NCBI GenBank assembly: GCA_045806665.1
Contig: JBJMIW010000470.1
Coordinates: 1-6,539 of the forward strand
DNA length: 6,539 nucleotides
Direction: 5' to 3'
From: Actinoallomurus sp045806665
GTDB lineage: Bacteria > Actinomycetota > Actinomycetes > Streptosporangiales > Streptosporangiaceae
The number at the start of each line of letters is the position of its first letter. Position 1 is the stretch's first letter. The position numbers and the translations under genes are program-made. The notes beneath the pieces were generated by a model. That model did not search any database. It was not told where the DNA came from and worked only from the letters and a program-made list of their open reading frames with translations. Of the stretch, positions 1-4,875 are shown in pieces.

Positions 1-511
1 GGAGCGCGACCCCGGCGGCCAGCACGAATCGCACGAATCTCGGTGTGACACGGACGATCCGTAGGGCGTACACCGAGAGGGTCGCGCCGAATGCGAGTGC
101 CGTACCGACCACGGCCTGGAGGACGACCCCGTTGTAGAGGGAGTTGTAGGCGTGGCTCACCACCCCGACCATCACGCCGTACGAGGCCGCGAAGCCCAGG
201 ACGAGCGCGGGATTGACGCGGCGGCCGAACGTCAGGACCGCCCAGCAGATGAGCCCCACCACTACGGCGGCGAGCGCCACGGCGTTCGCGATGCGCTCGG
301 GGACGAAGACCCATGCGAGGGCACCTGTGGTGACGAGCGTGCCGAGCGTCAGGAAGGAGCGCACGACCACGTCGTCGATCGTCATCGTCCGAGGTGGTGC
401 ATACGCGGGCGCGTTGTACATCGCCTCGAGCTGGTGCACGCTCGGCACCTGTCCCGATCCCTGCTGCCCGAAGGCGCCACGCCGGGAGAAGATCGGATTT
501 CTGCTCTCCAT
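1..511 (-). CDS. Bax inhibitor-1/YccA family membrane protein, N-terminal part (runs off left edge)
   Basis: I translated this by hand from the minus strand: an open frame of 170 residues starts at the ATG at 511-509 and is still open at base 1. The first 50 residues are hydrophilic (begins MESRNPIFSRRGAFGQQ). Hydrophobic segments follow at about residues 53-70, 73-95, 101-119, 128-149 and 158 onward. The stretch around residues 122-150 (AYNSLYNGVVLQAVVGTALA, then FGATLSVYAL) resembles the core of the Bax inhibitor-1/YccA (TMBIM) family, whose actinobacterial members have about 270-290 residues and seven or so membrane spans. Roughly 100 C-terminal residues, including any pore aspartates, are therefore missing. 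Some TMBIM proteins act as pH-sensitive calcium leak channels; the role in actinomycetes is not established. A strong ribosome binding site supports this start. Family assignment is confident, function is not. Confidence 0.88.
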   Translation of the reverse strand, partial: MESRNPIFSRRGAFGQQGSGQVPSVHQLEAMYNAPAYAPPRTMTIDDVVVRSFLTLGTLVTTGALAWVFVPERIANAVALAAVVVGLICWAVLTFGRRVNPALVLGFAASYGVMVGVVSHAYNSLYNGVVLQAVVGTALAFGATLSVYALRIVRVTPRFVRFVLAAGVAL

Positions 512-517
512 GCAATA

Positions 518-524
518 CCCTCCC
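518..524 (-). promoter_or_regulatory. Ribosome binding site of the Bax inhibitor-1 family gene
   Basis: The minus strand reads GGGAGGG with 6 nt (TATTGC) to the ATG at 511. This is close to ideal Shine-Dalgarno strength and spacing and fixes the start codon. Confidence 0.8.
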
Positions 525-744
525 AACTCGTTGTCGATCATGTTAACGATCGGCCGTGACGGCGGTGTTCCATACCGCCACGGCGTCCATCTTCCCGTTG
601 CATCCCCCGCGCGGAGCAGAGGGCATCCCAGGAACCGGCCGACTCCTGTCATAGGCCTCAACCCATGTGCTCACGGAGTCGGCACTCGACTGCGTGGGTC
701 CGCCCAGCGGGCTCCGTCGCGCTGCGATCGAACCGTCGGCGGCA

Positions 745-756
745 TACACCGGTGTA
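745..756. repeat. 12-bp perfect palindrome
   Basis: TACACCGGTGTA equals its own reverse complement. It lies about 235 bp upstream of the Bax inhibitor-family start codon. A dimeric helix-turn-helix regulator could bind it, but no regulator gene is nearby and I recognise no named operator. Confidence 0.5.
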
Positions 757-813
757 CCCGACCCCCGGCGCCCTGGTCTGGACGCTATATCACGGATCAC
801 CCGGTTCGGCGCG

Positions 814-850
814 GCCGGTATCGGTCGAGAAACGGCAGACCGATACCGGC
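814..850. repeat. Hairpin with 13-bp perfect stem
   Basis: The left arm GCCGGTATCGGTC (814-826) and right arm GACCGATACCGGC (838-850) are exact reverse complements, separated by 11 nt (827-837). The neighbouring bases 855-873 carry two more copies of the GCCGGTA core and the near-palindrome CCGGTAACCGG. It could end the tRNA transcript as a hairpin without a U-tract, a form proposed for actinobacteria, or be an operator or a structured RNA. No T-run follows on either strand. Confidence 0.65.
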
Positions 851-885
851 AAGAGCCGGTAGCCGGTAACCGGCCGGGAGCGTCC

Positions 886-910
886 TGGACCAAAGGTGTG
901 GATTGGTCCA
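886..910. repeat. Inverted repeat TGGACCAA-N9-TTGGTCCA
   Basis: Two exact 8-nt arms (886-893 and 903-910) flank a 9-nt spacer. A second, overlapping symmetry, TGTGGA-N4-TCCACA on the minus strand, uses part of the same DNA. The TGGTCC/GGACCA core recalls the repeats in front of Streptomyces chitinase genes, but the spacing does not match the compact DasR site, so I name no regulator. It starts 22 bp beyond the tRNA 3' end. Confidence 0.5.
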
Positions 911-931
911 CAACACTACTGTCAAGTACAG

Positions 932-1006
932 TGCCCCCGGTCGGAGTCGAACCGACACAACCGACTCTTTTAGGGAGTCTGCCTCTGCCTGTTGGGCTAC
1001 GGGGGC
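932..1006 (-). tRNA. Atypical class I tRNA with anticodon UAA (leucine-type UUA decoding)
   Basis: The minus strand folds as a 75-nt cloverleaf. The acceptor stem is GCCCCCG/CGGGGGC (7 bp) with discriminator A73. U8 and A9 are followed by a D-arm closed by three G-C pairs plus one C-A mismatch, with A14, G18G19 and A21 in place. The anticodon stem is GACTC/GAGTC around the 7-nt loop CCTAAAA. The variable loop has only 6 nt, and the T-arm is GTCGG/CCGAC with loop TTCGACT. No CCA is encoded. The central loop triplet UAA (972-970) would read UUA leucine codons. Two things are odd: bacterial tRNA-Leu normally has a long variable arm, and position 33 is C instead of the near-invariant U. I recall similar short leucine-anticodon tRNAs in other actinomycetes but cannot check. 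Being a tRNA gene is well supported; its charging and use are uncertain. Confidence 0.82.
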
Positions 1007-1012
1007 GGCGTA

Positions 1013-1018
1013 ATCATA
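1013..1018 (-). promoter_or_regulatory. Candidate -10 box of the tRNA gene
   Basis: The minus strand reads TATGAT, one mismatch from TATAAT, followed by 6 nt (TACGCC) and then the first base of the tRNA. Standard spacing puts transcription start at or next to tRNA position 1. No good -35 hexamer is visible 16-18 bp upstream (TCCCTT or GTCCCT), so the call rests on the -10 box alone. Confidence 0.4.
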
Positions 1019-1105
1019 CCGGGCATGAGCCAATAAGGGACCACCCAGTAAATGCGACAAATAACGCCTATTAGTGCCGCGCCCTAATCACAGGCCGAAT
1101 ACTGC

Positions 1106-2464
1106 TCAGTCTTTCCGTGCGGCTAGCTTGAACTCTTCGCGAGGTCGCGCGATCGAGCCGAGCGAGACGATCTCACGCTTGAAGAAGAAGGCGAGAGTCC
1201 AGTCAGCGGTCACTCGCGCCTTGCGGTTCATCGTGGGGACACGGGACAGGTGGTACATCCGGTGAAGGAACCACGCGGGCAGCCCACGCATCTTCATGCC
1301 GTAGATCTGCGCTACCCCCTTGTGTAGCCCGAGGCTGGCGACGGAGCCGGCGTATGCGTGTTTGTAGGCCTTGAGCTGCTTGCCGCGGAGGGCCGCGACG
1401 AGGTTGTTTCCCAGTATCTTCGCCTGTCGAACCGCGTGTTGCGCGTTCGGCGCAGTGTAGTTGCCCGGCTTCGTCAGGTCGGGGACGGCCGCGACGTCGC
1501 CCGCAGTGAATGCATCTGGCACACCCTCCACCGTCAACTCGGCGGTCGACTTGACCCGGCCCTTCTCATCGATCGGAAGGTCGGTGTGCCTGACAACGGG
1601 GTTCGGCTTGACGCCCGCCGTCCAAACGATCGTTCCCGCCTCGAATTCCTCTCCGTCACTGAGCACGATGTGGTGCCCTTCGGCGGATTTCAGGAGCGTC
1701 TCGAGCTTGACCGCGATGCCGCGCTGACGGAGCGCTTCGACGGTCCATCGGCCCATGTCCAGGCCGACTTCCGGCAGGATGCGGTCGCTGGCCTCGACCA
1801 GCACCCACCGCATGTCGGACGGCTGGATGTCGGGGTAGTAGTCGCAGGCGTCCCGGGCCATGTCCTCCAACTCGCCCAGCGCCTCGACCCCTGCGAAGCC
1901 TCCGCCCACGAAGACGAACGTCAGCGCCCGTTTGCGGGTCTCTTCGTTGGCGGTCGAGGCGGCGATGTCGAGCTGCGCGAGCACGTGGTTGCGCAGGTAG
2001 ATCGCCTCACCGACCGTCTTGAAACCGATGCCGCACTCGGCGAGGCCGGGGATCGGCAGGATTCGGGAGATCGAGCCGGGGCAGAAGACCAGCACGTCAT
2101 ACGAGAGCACACGCGTCTCCGCCGACCCGTCCGACGGGCCGGGACCCCCGCCTCCCACGACCTCGATCCACGCCTGGTGACTCGCGTGCTCGATCCGGGT
2201 GACCCGACCGTTGAGGATCGTCGCGTGCGGCACTACGCGGCGCAACGGCACGACGACGTGCCGAGGCTCGACGTTGCCGGCCGCCGCCTCCGGAAGGAAG
2301 GGCTGGTAGGTCATGTAGGACTGAGGATCCACGACCGTGACCTCGAGCTCACCGCTCTTGAGTTCGCGGCGCATCCTCTTGTGCAGGCGGAGCGCGGTGT
2401 ACATGCCGACGTAGCCGCCACCGACGATGAGCACGTGCGTTGACATACGAGTTTCGGTACCCAT
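1106..2464 (-). CDS. ndh: Type II NADH dehydrogenase (NDH-2, NAD(P)/FAD-dependent oxidoreductase)
   Basis: This 452-residue flavoenzyme should transfer electrons from NADH to menaquinone at the inner face of the membrane without pumping protons. Visible motifs are the N-terminal FAD-binding glycine motif VGGGYVG (residues 14-20), SYMTYQPFLPEAAAG (49-63, typical of actinobacterial NDH-2), the second dinucleotide motif VFVGGGFAGVEALGE (184-198) for NADH, WTAGVKPNP (281-289), the FAD-contacting TAGDVAAVPDL (320-330) and PNAQHAVRQA (339-348), where the family forms its quinone site. The basic, aromatic C-terminus (about 395-440) fits peripheral membrane attachment. A Gly/Ser-rich loop at about 103-117 looks like a local insertion. 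I chose the ATG at 2464 because GGGAG sits 6 nt upstream. An ATG 42 nt further up would put part of the Rex operator inside the gene, and the one at residue 7 lacks a ribosome binding site. It is probably its own transcription unit. Confidence 0.93.
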   Translation of the reverse strand: MGTETRMSTHVLIVGGGYVGMYTALRLHKRMRRELKSGELEVTVVDPQSYMTYQPFLPEAAAGNVEPRHVVVPLRRVVPHATILNGRVTRIEHASHQAWIEVVGGGGPGPSDGSAETRVLSYDVLVFCPGSISRILPIPGLAECGIGFKTVGEAIYLRNHVLAQLDIAASTANEETRKRALTFVFVGGGFAGVEALGELEDMARDACDYYPDIQPSDMRWVLVEASDRILPEVGLDMGRWTVEALRQRGIAVKLETLLKSAEGHHIVLSDGEEFEAGTIVWTAGVKPNPVVRHTDLPIDEKGRVKSTAELTVEGVPDAFTAGDVAAVPDLTKPGNYTAPNAQHAVRQAKILGNNLVAALRGKQLKAYKHAYAGSVASLGLHKGVAQIYGMKMRGLPAWFLHRMYHLSRVPTMNRKARVTADWTLAFFFKREIVSLGSIARPREEFKLAARKD

Positions 2465-2470
2465 GGGGTT

Positions 2471-2475
2471 CTCCC
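2471..2475 (-). promoter_or_regulatory. Ribosome binding site of ndh
   Basis: The minus strand reads GGGAG (GGGAGAA in context) with 6 nt to the ATG at 2464. It decides between three in-frame ATGs in favour of the middle one. Confidence 0.75.
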
Positions 2476-2490
2476 AAAACGATCGGCACT

Positions 2491-2508
2491 TTGTGAAAAC
2501 TTTCACAA
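2491..2508. promoter_or_regulatory. Rex operator (NADH/NAD+-responsive repressor site)
   Basis: TTGTGAA-AACT-TTCACAA matches the Gram-positive Rex consensus TTGTGAAnnnnTTCACAA at all 14 fixed positions; the symmetric arms extend to 8 bp each (TTGTGAAA/TTTCACAA). It lies 26 bp upstream of the ndh start codon, just downstream of the predicted promoter. Bound Rex would therefore block initiation or early elongation. Rex leaves DNA when NADH/NAD+ rises, so ndh should be induced when NADH accumulates. Rex control of an NDH-2 gene is known in Bacillus subtilis. The rex gene is not in this window. Confidence 0.9.
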
Positions 2509-2519
2509 GTCGTGTTTTT

Positions 2520-2549
2520 ACCCTACTCTGCCCGTTCGACCAGTGACAG
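2520..2549 (-). promoter_or_regulatory. Probable ndh promoter
   Basis: On the minus strand CTGTCA (2549-2544, four of six matches to TTGACA) is separated by 18 bp from TAGGGT (2525-2520, TAnnnT type). Transcription start would fall near 2513, directly before the Rex operator. The motifs are only moderately good; the operator position is what makes the promoter believable. Confidence 0.4.
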
Positions 2550-2558
2550 ACCCGTCTT

Positions 2559-2574
2559 TGTGACCCCCATCACG
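2559..2574. promoter_or_regulatory. CRP/FNR-family-like site upstream of ndh
   Basis: TGTGA-CCCCCA-TCACG differs by one base from the CRP-type consensus TGTGA-N6-TCACA. Its centre is about 53 bp upstream of the predicted transcription start, a position where CRP-family activators can act. Actinobacteria have CRP-type regulators that use this consensus. A single site found by eye is weak evidence. Confidence 0.4.
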
Positions 2575-2622
2575 TACGAACCAGGCCGCAGGAAACAGCG
2601 TCGAACAGGGAGGTAGAACCCC

Positions 2623-2687
2623 GAGCGGTGACGGGCGGGGCCACGGGGGCTGTCCAGTGGAAGCGGGGGCTCCACTGGGCACCGCTC
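2623..2687. repeat. Nested inverted repeats, possible terminator after the uracil-DNA glycosylase gene
   Basis: Outer arms GAGCGGTG (2623-2630) and CACCGCTC (2680-2687) enclose an inner stem CCAGTGGA (2654-2661) / TCCACTGG (2671-2678) with a 9-nt loop. All arms are exact complements. In the minus-strand transcript the structure begins about 125 nt after the glycosylase stop codon and precedes the ndh promoter. No U-tract follows, so it would be a U-less actinobacterial-type terminator, or simply a structured spacer. Confidence 0.5.
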
Positions 2688-2812
2688 CGCTCGTCACCCC
2701 ATCCAGCTCAGGTCCGGCCGACTCTCACGCCCCGCTCCGCTAGAGCCCGCCCGGACGACTCCGCCGAGCGAGCCTCCGCGACCAAGCACATGCCGTAGCC
2801 GCGAGTCAAGGG

Positions 2813-3625
2813 TCAGCAGGGCAGGTCCGCGTACTCGCGGGCCCTCGTCAGCACCGCATCGAGCATGCCCTCGGTCACTCGGCCGGTGAAGGTGTTCTGC
2901 TGACTCGGGTGGTAGCAGCCGAGCAGCAACGTCGCGCCACCGTCCGGCGCGGTCAGCACGACCTCGACTCCATGCCCAAAAGCCGGACGCGGACTCGGCA
3001 GGGCGTACCCGGCCTCCTTCAGCGCCGGCCACAGTGCCTGCCAGCCGTACCCGCCCAGCACGACGATCGACCGGACGCCAGGGGCCACGAACCCGAGTTC
3101 CCGCGCCAGCCAGGGAGAGCAGGTCGAACGTTCGGCCGGGGTGGGCTTGTTGGCGGGCGGCGCGCACCGCACCGAGGCCACGACACGTGCGCCGAGCAAC
3201 CGCTGGCCGTCTCCGGCGTGGGTGCTGGTCGGAAGCGCGGCCAGCCCGGTCCGGTACAACGAGGCGAAGAGCCAGTCGCCGCTGCGGTCACCCGTGAATA
3301 TACGTCCGGTGCGGTTCCCGCCGTGCGCCGCCGGCGCCAGACCGACGATCAGAACGCGAGGCTCGGGGTCCCCCCAGCCCGGGATCGGCCGCCCCCAGTA
3401 CTCCTCCTGCGCGTACGCGCGCCGTCGTTCGACGGCGACCTGTTCGCGCCAGGCGACCAGGCGGGGGCAGGCGCGGCACACCGACTGCCGCGCGACGAGT
3501 TCGTCGAGCGTGGGGGCTTCGGCCGCGAGGACACGAACGTCCTCGGCGGTCCGCGCCACGGGAGTGTCCGCGGTCGCGGGATCCTCGGGGTGACCGGATC
3601 CAGGGACTATGAAGGGGGCATTCAT
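2813..3625 (-). CDS. Uracil-DNA glycosylase, family 5 (UdgB-like), Fe-S type
   Basis: This 270-residue protein should remove uracil, and probably other deaminated bases, from DNA at the start of base excision repair. Motif 1 is GLAPAAHGGNRTGRIFTGD (residues 95-113). Family 5 has GLAPA here, where other families have a catalytic Asp or Asn. Motif 3 is YHPSQQN (238-244), with the histidine that contacts the flipped-out base. Cys50 and Cys53 (CRAC), Cys154 and Cys169 are spaced as the usual 4Fe-4S ligands of families 4 and 5. Length is within the normal 220-300 range; the first 40 or so residues look disordered. The ATG at 3625 has no good Shine-Dalgarno (GGAAC lies too far upstream), so the true start could be internal. 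The gene follows the phosphatase gene after 61 bp and is followed by a spacer of about 350 bp before ndh. In Mycobacterium tuberculosis the homologue (Rv1259) is not in this cluster. Confidence 0.9.
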   Translation of the reverse strand: MNAPFIVPGSGHPEDPATADTPVARTAEDVRVLAAEAPTLDELVARQSVCRACPRLVAWREQVAVERRRAYAQEEYWGRPIPGWGDPEPRVLIVGLAPAAHGGNRTGRIFTGDRSGDWLFASLYRTGLAALPTSTHAGDGQRLLGARVVASVRCAPPANKPTPAERSTCSPWLARELGFVAPGVRSIVVLGGYGWQALWPALKEAGYALPSPRPAFGHGVEVVLTAPDGGATLLLGCYHPSQQNTFTGRVTEGMLDAVLTRAREYADLPC

Positions 3626-3686
3626 CGCATCAAGCCAGTTCCATGCCGTCAGGCGTGTTCAATACCGTCGAACCCAGTGTCACGCG

Positions 3687-4754
3687 TCAGACAAGCGACC
3701 AGGCGATGCCGTCCAGGATGTCCCGCTCGCTCACGATTAGGTCGGCGAACGCGTACTCGCGCATGATCCGATCGAGGATGAGGGCCCCGGCACCGATGAC
3801 GTCCACCCGTCCAGGGTGCATGACGCCGATCCTGCTCCGCTCGTCATGCGTCGAGCGCAGCAGCATCCGGGTCACGTCGTGTACCTGCCGCGCCTTGATC
3901 CGAGAGAGATGGATGCGCTCCGAGTCGTACGCGGGCAGGCCCAGGGCGATACCCGCCACCGTGGTCACCGAGCCGGCCAGCCCGACAAGGGTCCGCGCCT
4001 CGACGACGGGTACGGCCGGCAGGCTCTCGGCGGCGCGTGCCGGTGCGTCTCCGGGCGGACCGAGGACGGCCGCCGCCGGATCGGCGCCCGCCGGACCACG
4101 TCCGGGAGGTCCCGCCGGTATCGGCGCTTCCGGCGCCGCCTCACCGTCACGCACGCTGGCGAGGGCGGCGTCGATGTCCGCGACGGCGGCGGCCACCTGC
4201 TCGGGTGAGGGCGGGTCGGATCGCAGGTGTCGTTCCGTGAGCCGGACACAGCCGATGTCGACCGAGCGTGCGGCCTCCACCTCGCTCGTGCCGAAGACGA
4301 ACTCGGTGGAGCCGCCGCCGATGTCGACGACGAGGTACGGGCGCATCGGCCGGAGCGCCGACAGATCCTTCGTCGCGCCGATGAACGAGAGGCGAGCCTC
4401 TTCATGGCCCGAGATCACTTCGGGCTCGACCCCGAAGATCTCCACGACGCCCCGGACGAAGTCATCACGGTTCGTGGCGTCCCGGGTGGCGCTCGTGGCG
4501 ACGACTCTGGTCTTGATCGGGCTACCCGTGACGTCATGCGCGGCGATCAGCTTGGCGTAGCCCCGCATGGCGGCGAACGTACGGTCGAGCGCCTCGGGAG
4601 CGAGGCGACCGGTCTTGTCGACGCCCTGCCCGAGTCGCACGATCTCCATCCGGCGCTCGAGATCGGTCAACCGGCCGTCGACGATGTCGGCGATGAGCAG
4701 ACGAACCGAGTTCGTACCGCAGTCGACCGCCGCGACACGCGTCGCTGTACTCAC
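3687..4754 (-). CDS. ppx: Ppx/GppA-family phosphatase (exopolyphosphatase / pppGpp phosphohydrolase)
   Basis: This 355-residue cytoplasmic enzyme of the sugar kinase/Hsp70/actin fold is expected to trim inorganic polyphosphate and/or hydrolyse pppGpp. Motifs in order: phosphate-binding loop DCGTNSVRLL (11-20), ATSATRDATNRDDF (86-99), ISGHEEARLSFIG (114-126) with the candidate catalytic glutamate of the SGxEEA motif, the second phosphate loop DIGGGSTEFVFG (144-155), GCVRLTERHL (168-177), GLAGSVTTVAG (258-268) and IGAGALILDRIM near the end. All expected catalytic motifs are intact. Short actinobacterial homologues have about 310-320 residues; the excess is a Pro/Ala/Gly-rich insert at about residues 204-250. 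The start is GTG, with GGGAGG 10 nt upstream, and it overlaps the stop of a possible 30-codon ORF (GTGA). In mycobacteria ppx2 holds the same place after eno, the divIC homologue and the DUF501 gene. Which substrate dominates cannot be told from sequence. Confidence 0.92.
   Translation of the reverse strand: MSTATRVAAVDCGTNSVRLLIADIVDGRLTDLERRMEIVRLGQGVDKTGRLAPEALDRTFAAMRGYAKLIAAHDVTGSPIKTRVVATSATRDATNRDDFVRGVVEIFGVEPEVISGHEEARLSFIGATKDLSALRPMRPYLVVDIGGGSTEFVFGTSEVEAARSVDIGCVRLTERHLRSDPPSPEQVAAAVADIDAALASVRDGEAAPEAPIPAGPPGRGPAGADPAAAVLGPPGDAPARAAESLPAVPVVEARTLVGLAGSVTTVAGIALGLPAYDSERIHLSRIKARQVHDVTRMLLRSTHDERSRIGVMHPGRVDVIGAGALILDRIMREYAFADLIVSERDILDGIAWSLV
4005..4145 (-). other. Low-complexity Pro/Ala/Gly insert within the Ppx/GppA protein
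   Basis: Residues 204-250 of the phosphatase are almost entirely Ala, Pro, Gly and Glu (for example APEAPIPAGPPGRGPAGAD). They sit between the second phosphate-loop half of the fold and the conserved GLAGSVTTVAG strand. The reading frame is kept and the flanking motifs are intact, so this looks like a tolerated linker rather than damage. Confidence 0.7.
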
Positions 4755-4815
4755 GATTCGTTCGCCTCCCGGCGCACCTCGTCGGCGCGGTCTTCCCGCG
4801 CTCCTCCACCTCCGA

Positions 4816-4834
4816 CCGGGCCCGAGGGGCCCGG
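4816..4834. terminator. GC-rich hairpin between the DUF501 and ppx genes
   Basis: CCGGGCCC (4816-4823) and GGGCCCGG (4827-4834) form a perfect 8-bp G/C-only stem with a 3-nt loop. It lies about 40 nt after the DUF501 stop codon and about 60 nt before the ppx start. No U-tract follows, so it may act as a partial or U-less terminator, or as an mRNA processing or stability element. Confidence 0.45.
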
Positions 4835-4875
4835 CTCGCGCATGCCGCCCACTCTCGCCGCCGACTTACAGCAAA

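Larger units (their letters stand above)
525..931. other. Non-coding spacer with inverted repeats
   Basis: This stretch of about 400 bp between the tRNA and the Bax inhibitor-family gene has no convincing gene. Open frames exist on both strands (for example minus 911-543 and plus 667-1074), but they are Arg/Pro/Ser/Gly-rich, lack ribosome binding sites, resemble no family I know and sometimes cross the tRNA. It does contain several inverted repeats, listed separately: a 12-bp palindrome (745-756), a 13-bp perfect stem (814-850) and 8-bp arms (886-910). It should include the promoter of the Bax inhibitor-family gene and the end of the tRNA transcript, but I could not place either firmly. Confidence 0.6.

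Noticed and set aside
543..911. A 122-codon minus-strand open frame in the spacer before the Bax inhibitor-family gene
   Set aside because: No ribosome binding site, no recognisable domain, biased Arg/Pro/Ser/Ala composition, and it contains the 13-bp hairpin and the palindrome.
918..932. Small hairpin ACTGT-N5-ACAGT at the tRNA 3' end as a terminator
   Set aside because: Only 5 bp, includes the discriminator base of the tRNA, and no T-run follows.
932..1006. tRNA gene as an integration (att) site of a mobile element
   Set aside because: No integrase, no duplicated tRNA 3' end and no compositional island are visible on either side.
797..1060. An 87-codon minus-strand open frame spanning the tRNA
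   Set aside because: It is read straight through the tRNA gene, and an internal run (VAQQAEADSLKESVVSVRLRPG) is the type of peptide produced by translating tRNA sequence.
1358..2443. A 361-codon plus-strand open frame opposite ndh
   Set aside because: It is antisense to a firmly identified NDH-2 gene, is rich in Arg, Asp, His and Val as expected from reading a high-GC gene backwards, and matches no family I know.
2694..3167. A 157-codon minus-strand frame overlapping the 3' part of the glycosylase gene
   Set aside because: It is the alternative frame of the same strand, with Arg/Ala/Gly composition and no motif; the glycosylase frame carries the YHPSQQN motif here.
3640..3686. A possible SOS or PafBC-type DNA-damage promoter before the glycosylase gene (TTGTC and GTTCGA...GAAC elements)
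   Set aside because: The GTTC/GAAC arms are in the wrong order and spacing for an actinobacterial LexA box, and no TAnnnT follows TTGTC at the PafBC promoter spacing.
2909..3766. A 285-codon plus-strand open frame opposite the uracil-DNA glycosylase
   Set aside because: The opposite strand has intact glycosylase motifs and four iron-sulfur cysteines; this frame shows only Arg/Gly-rich shadow composition.
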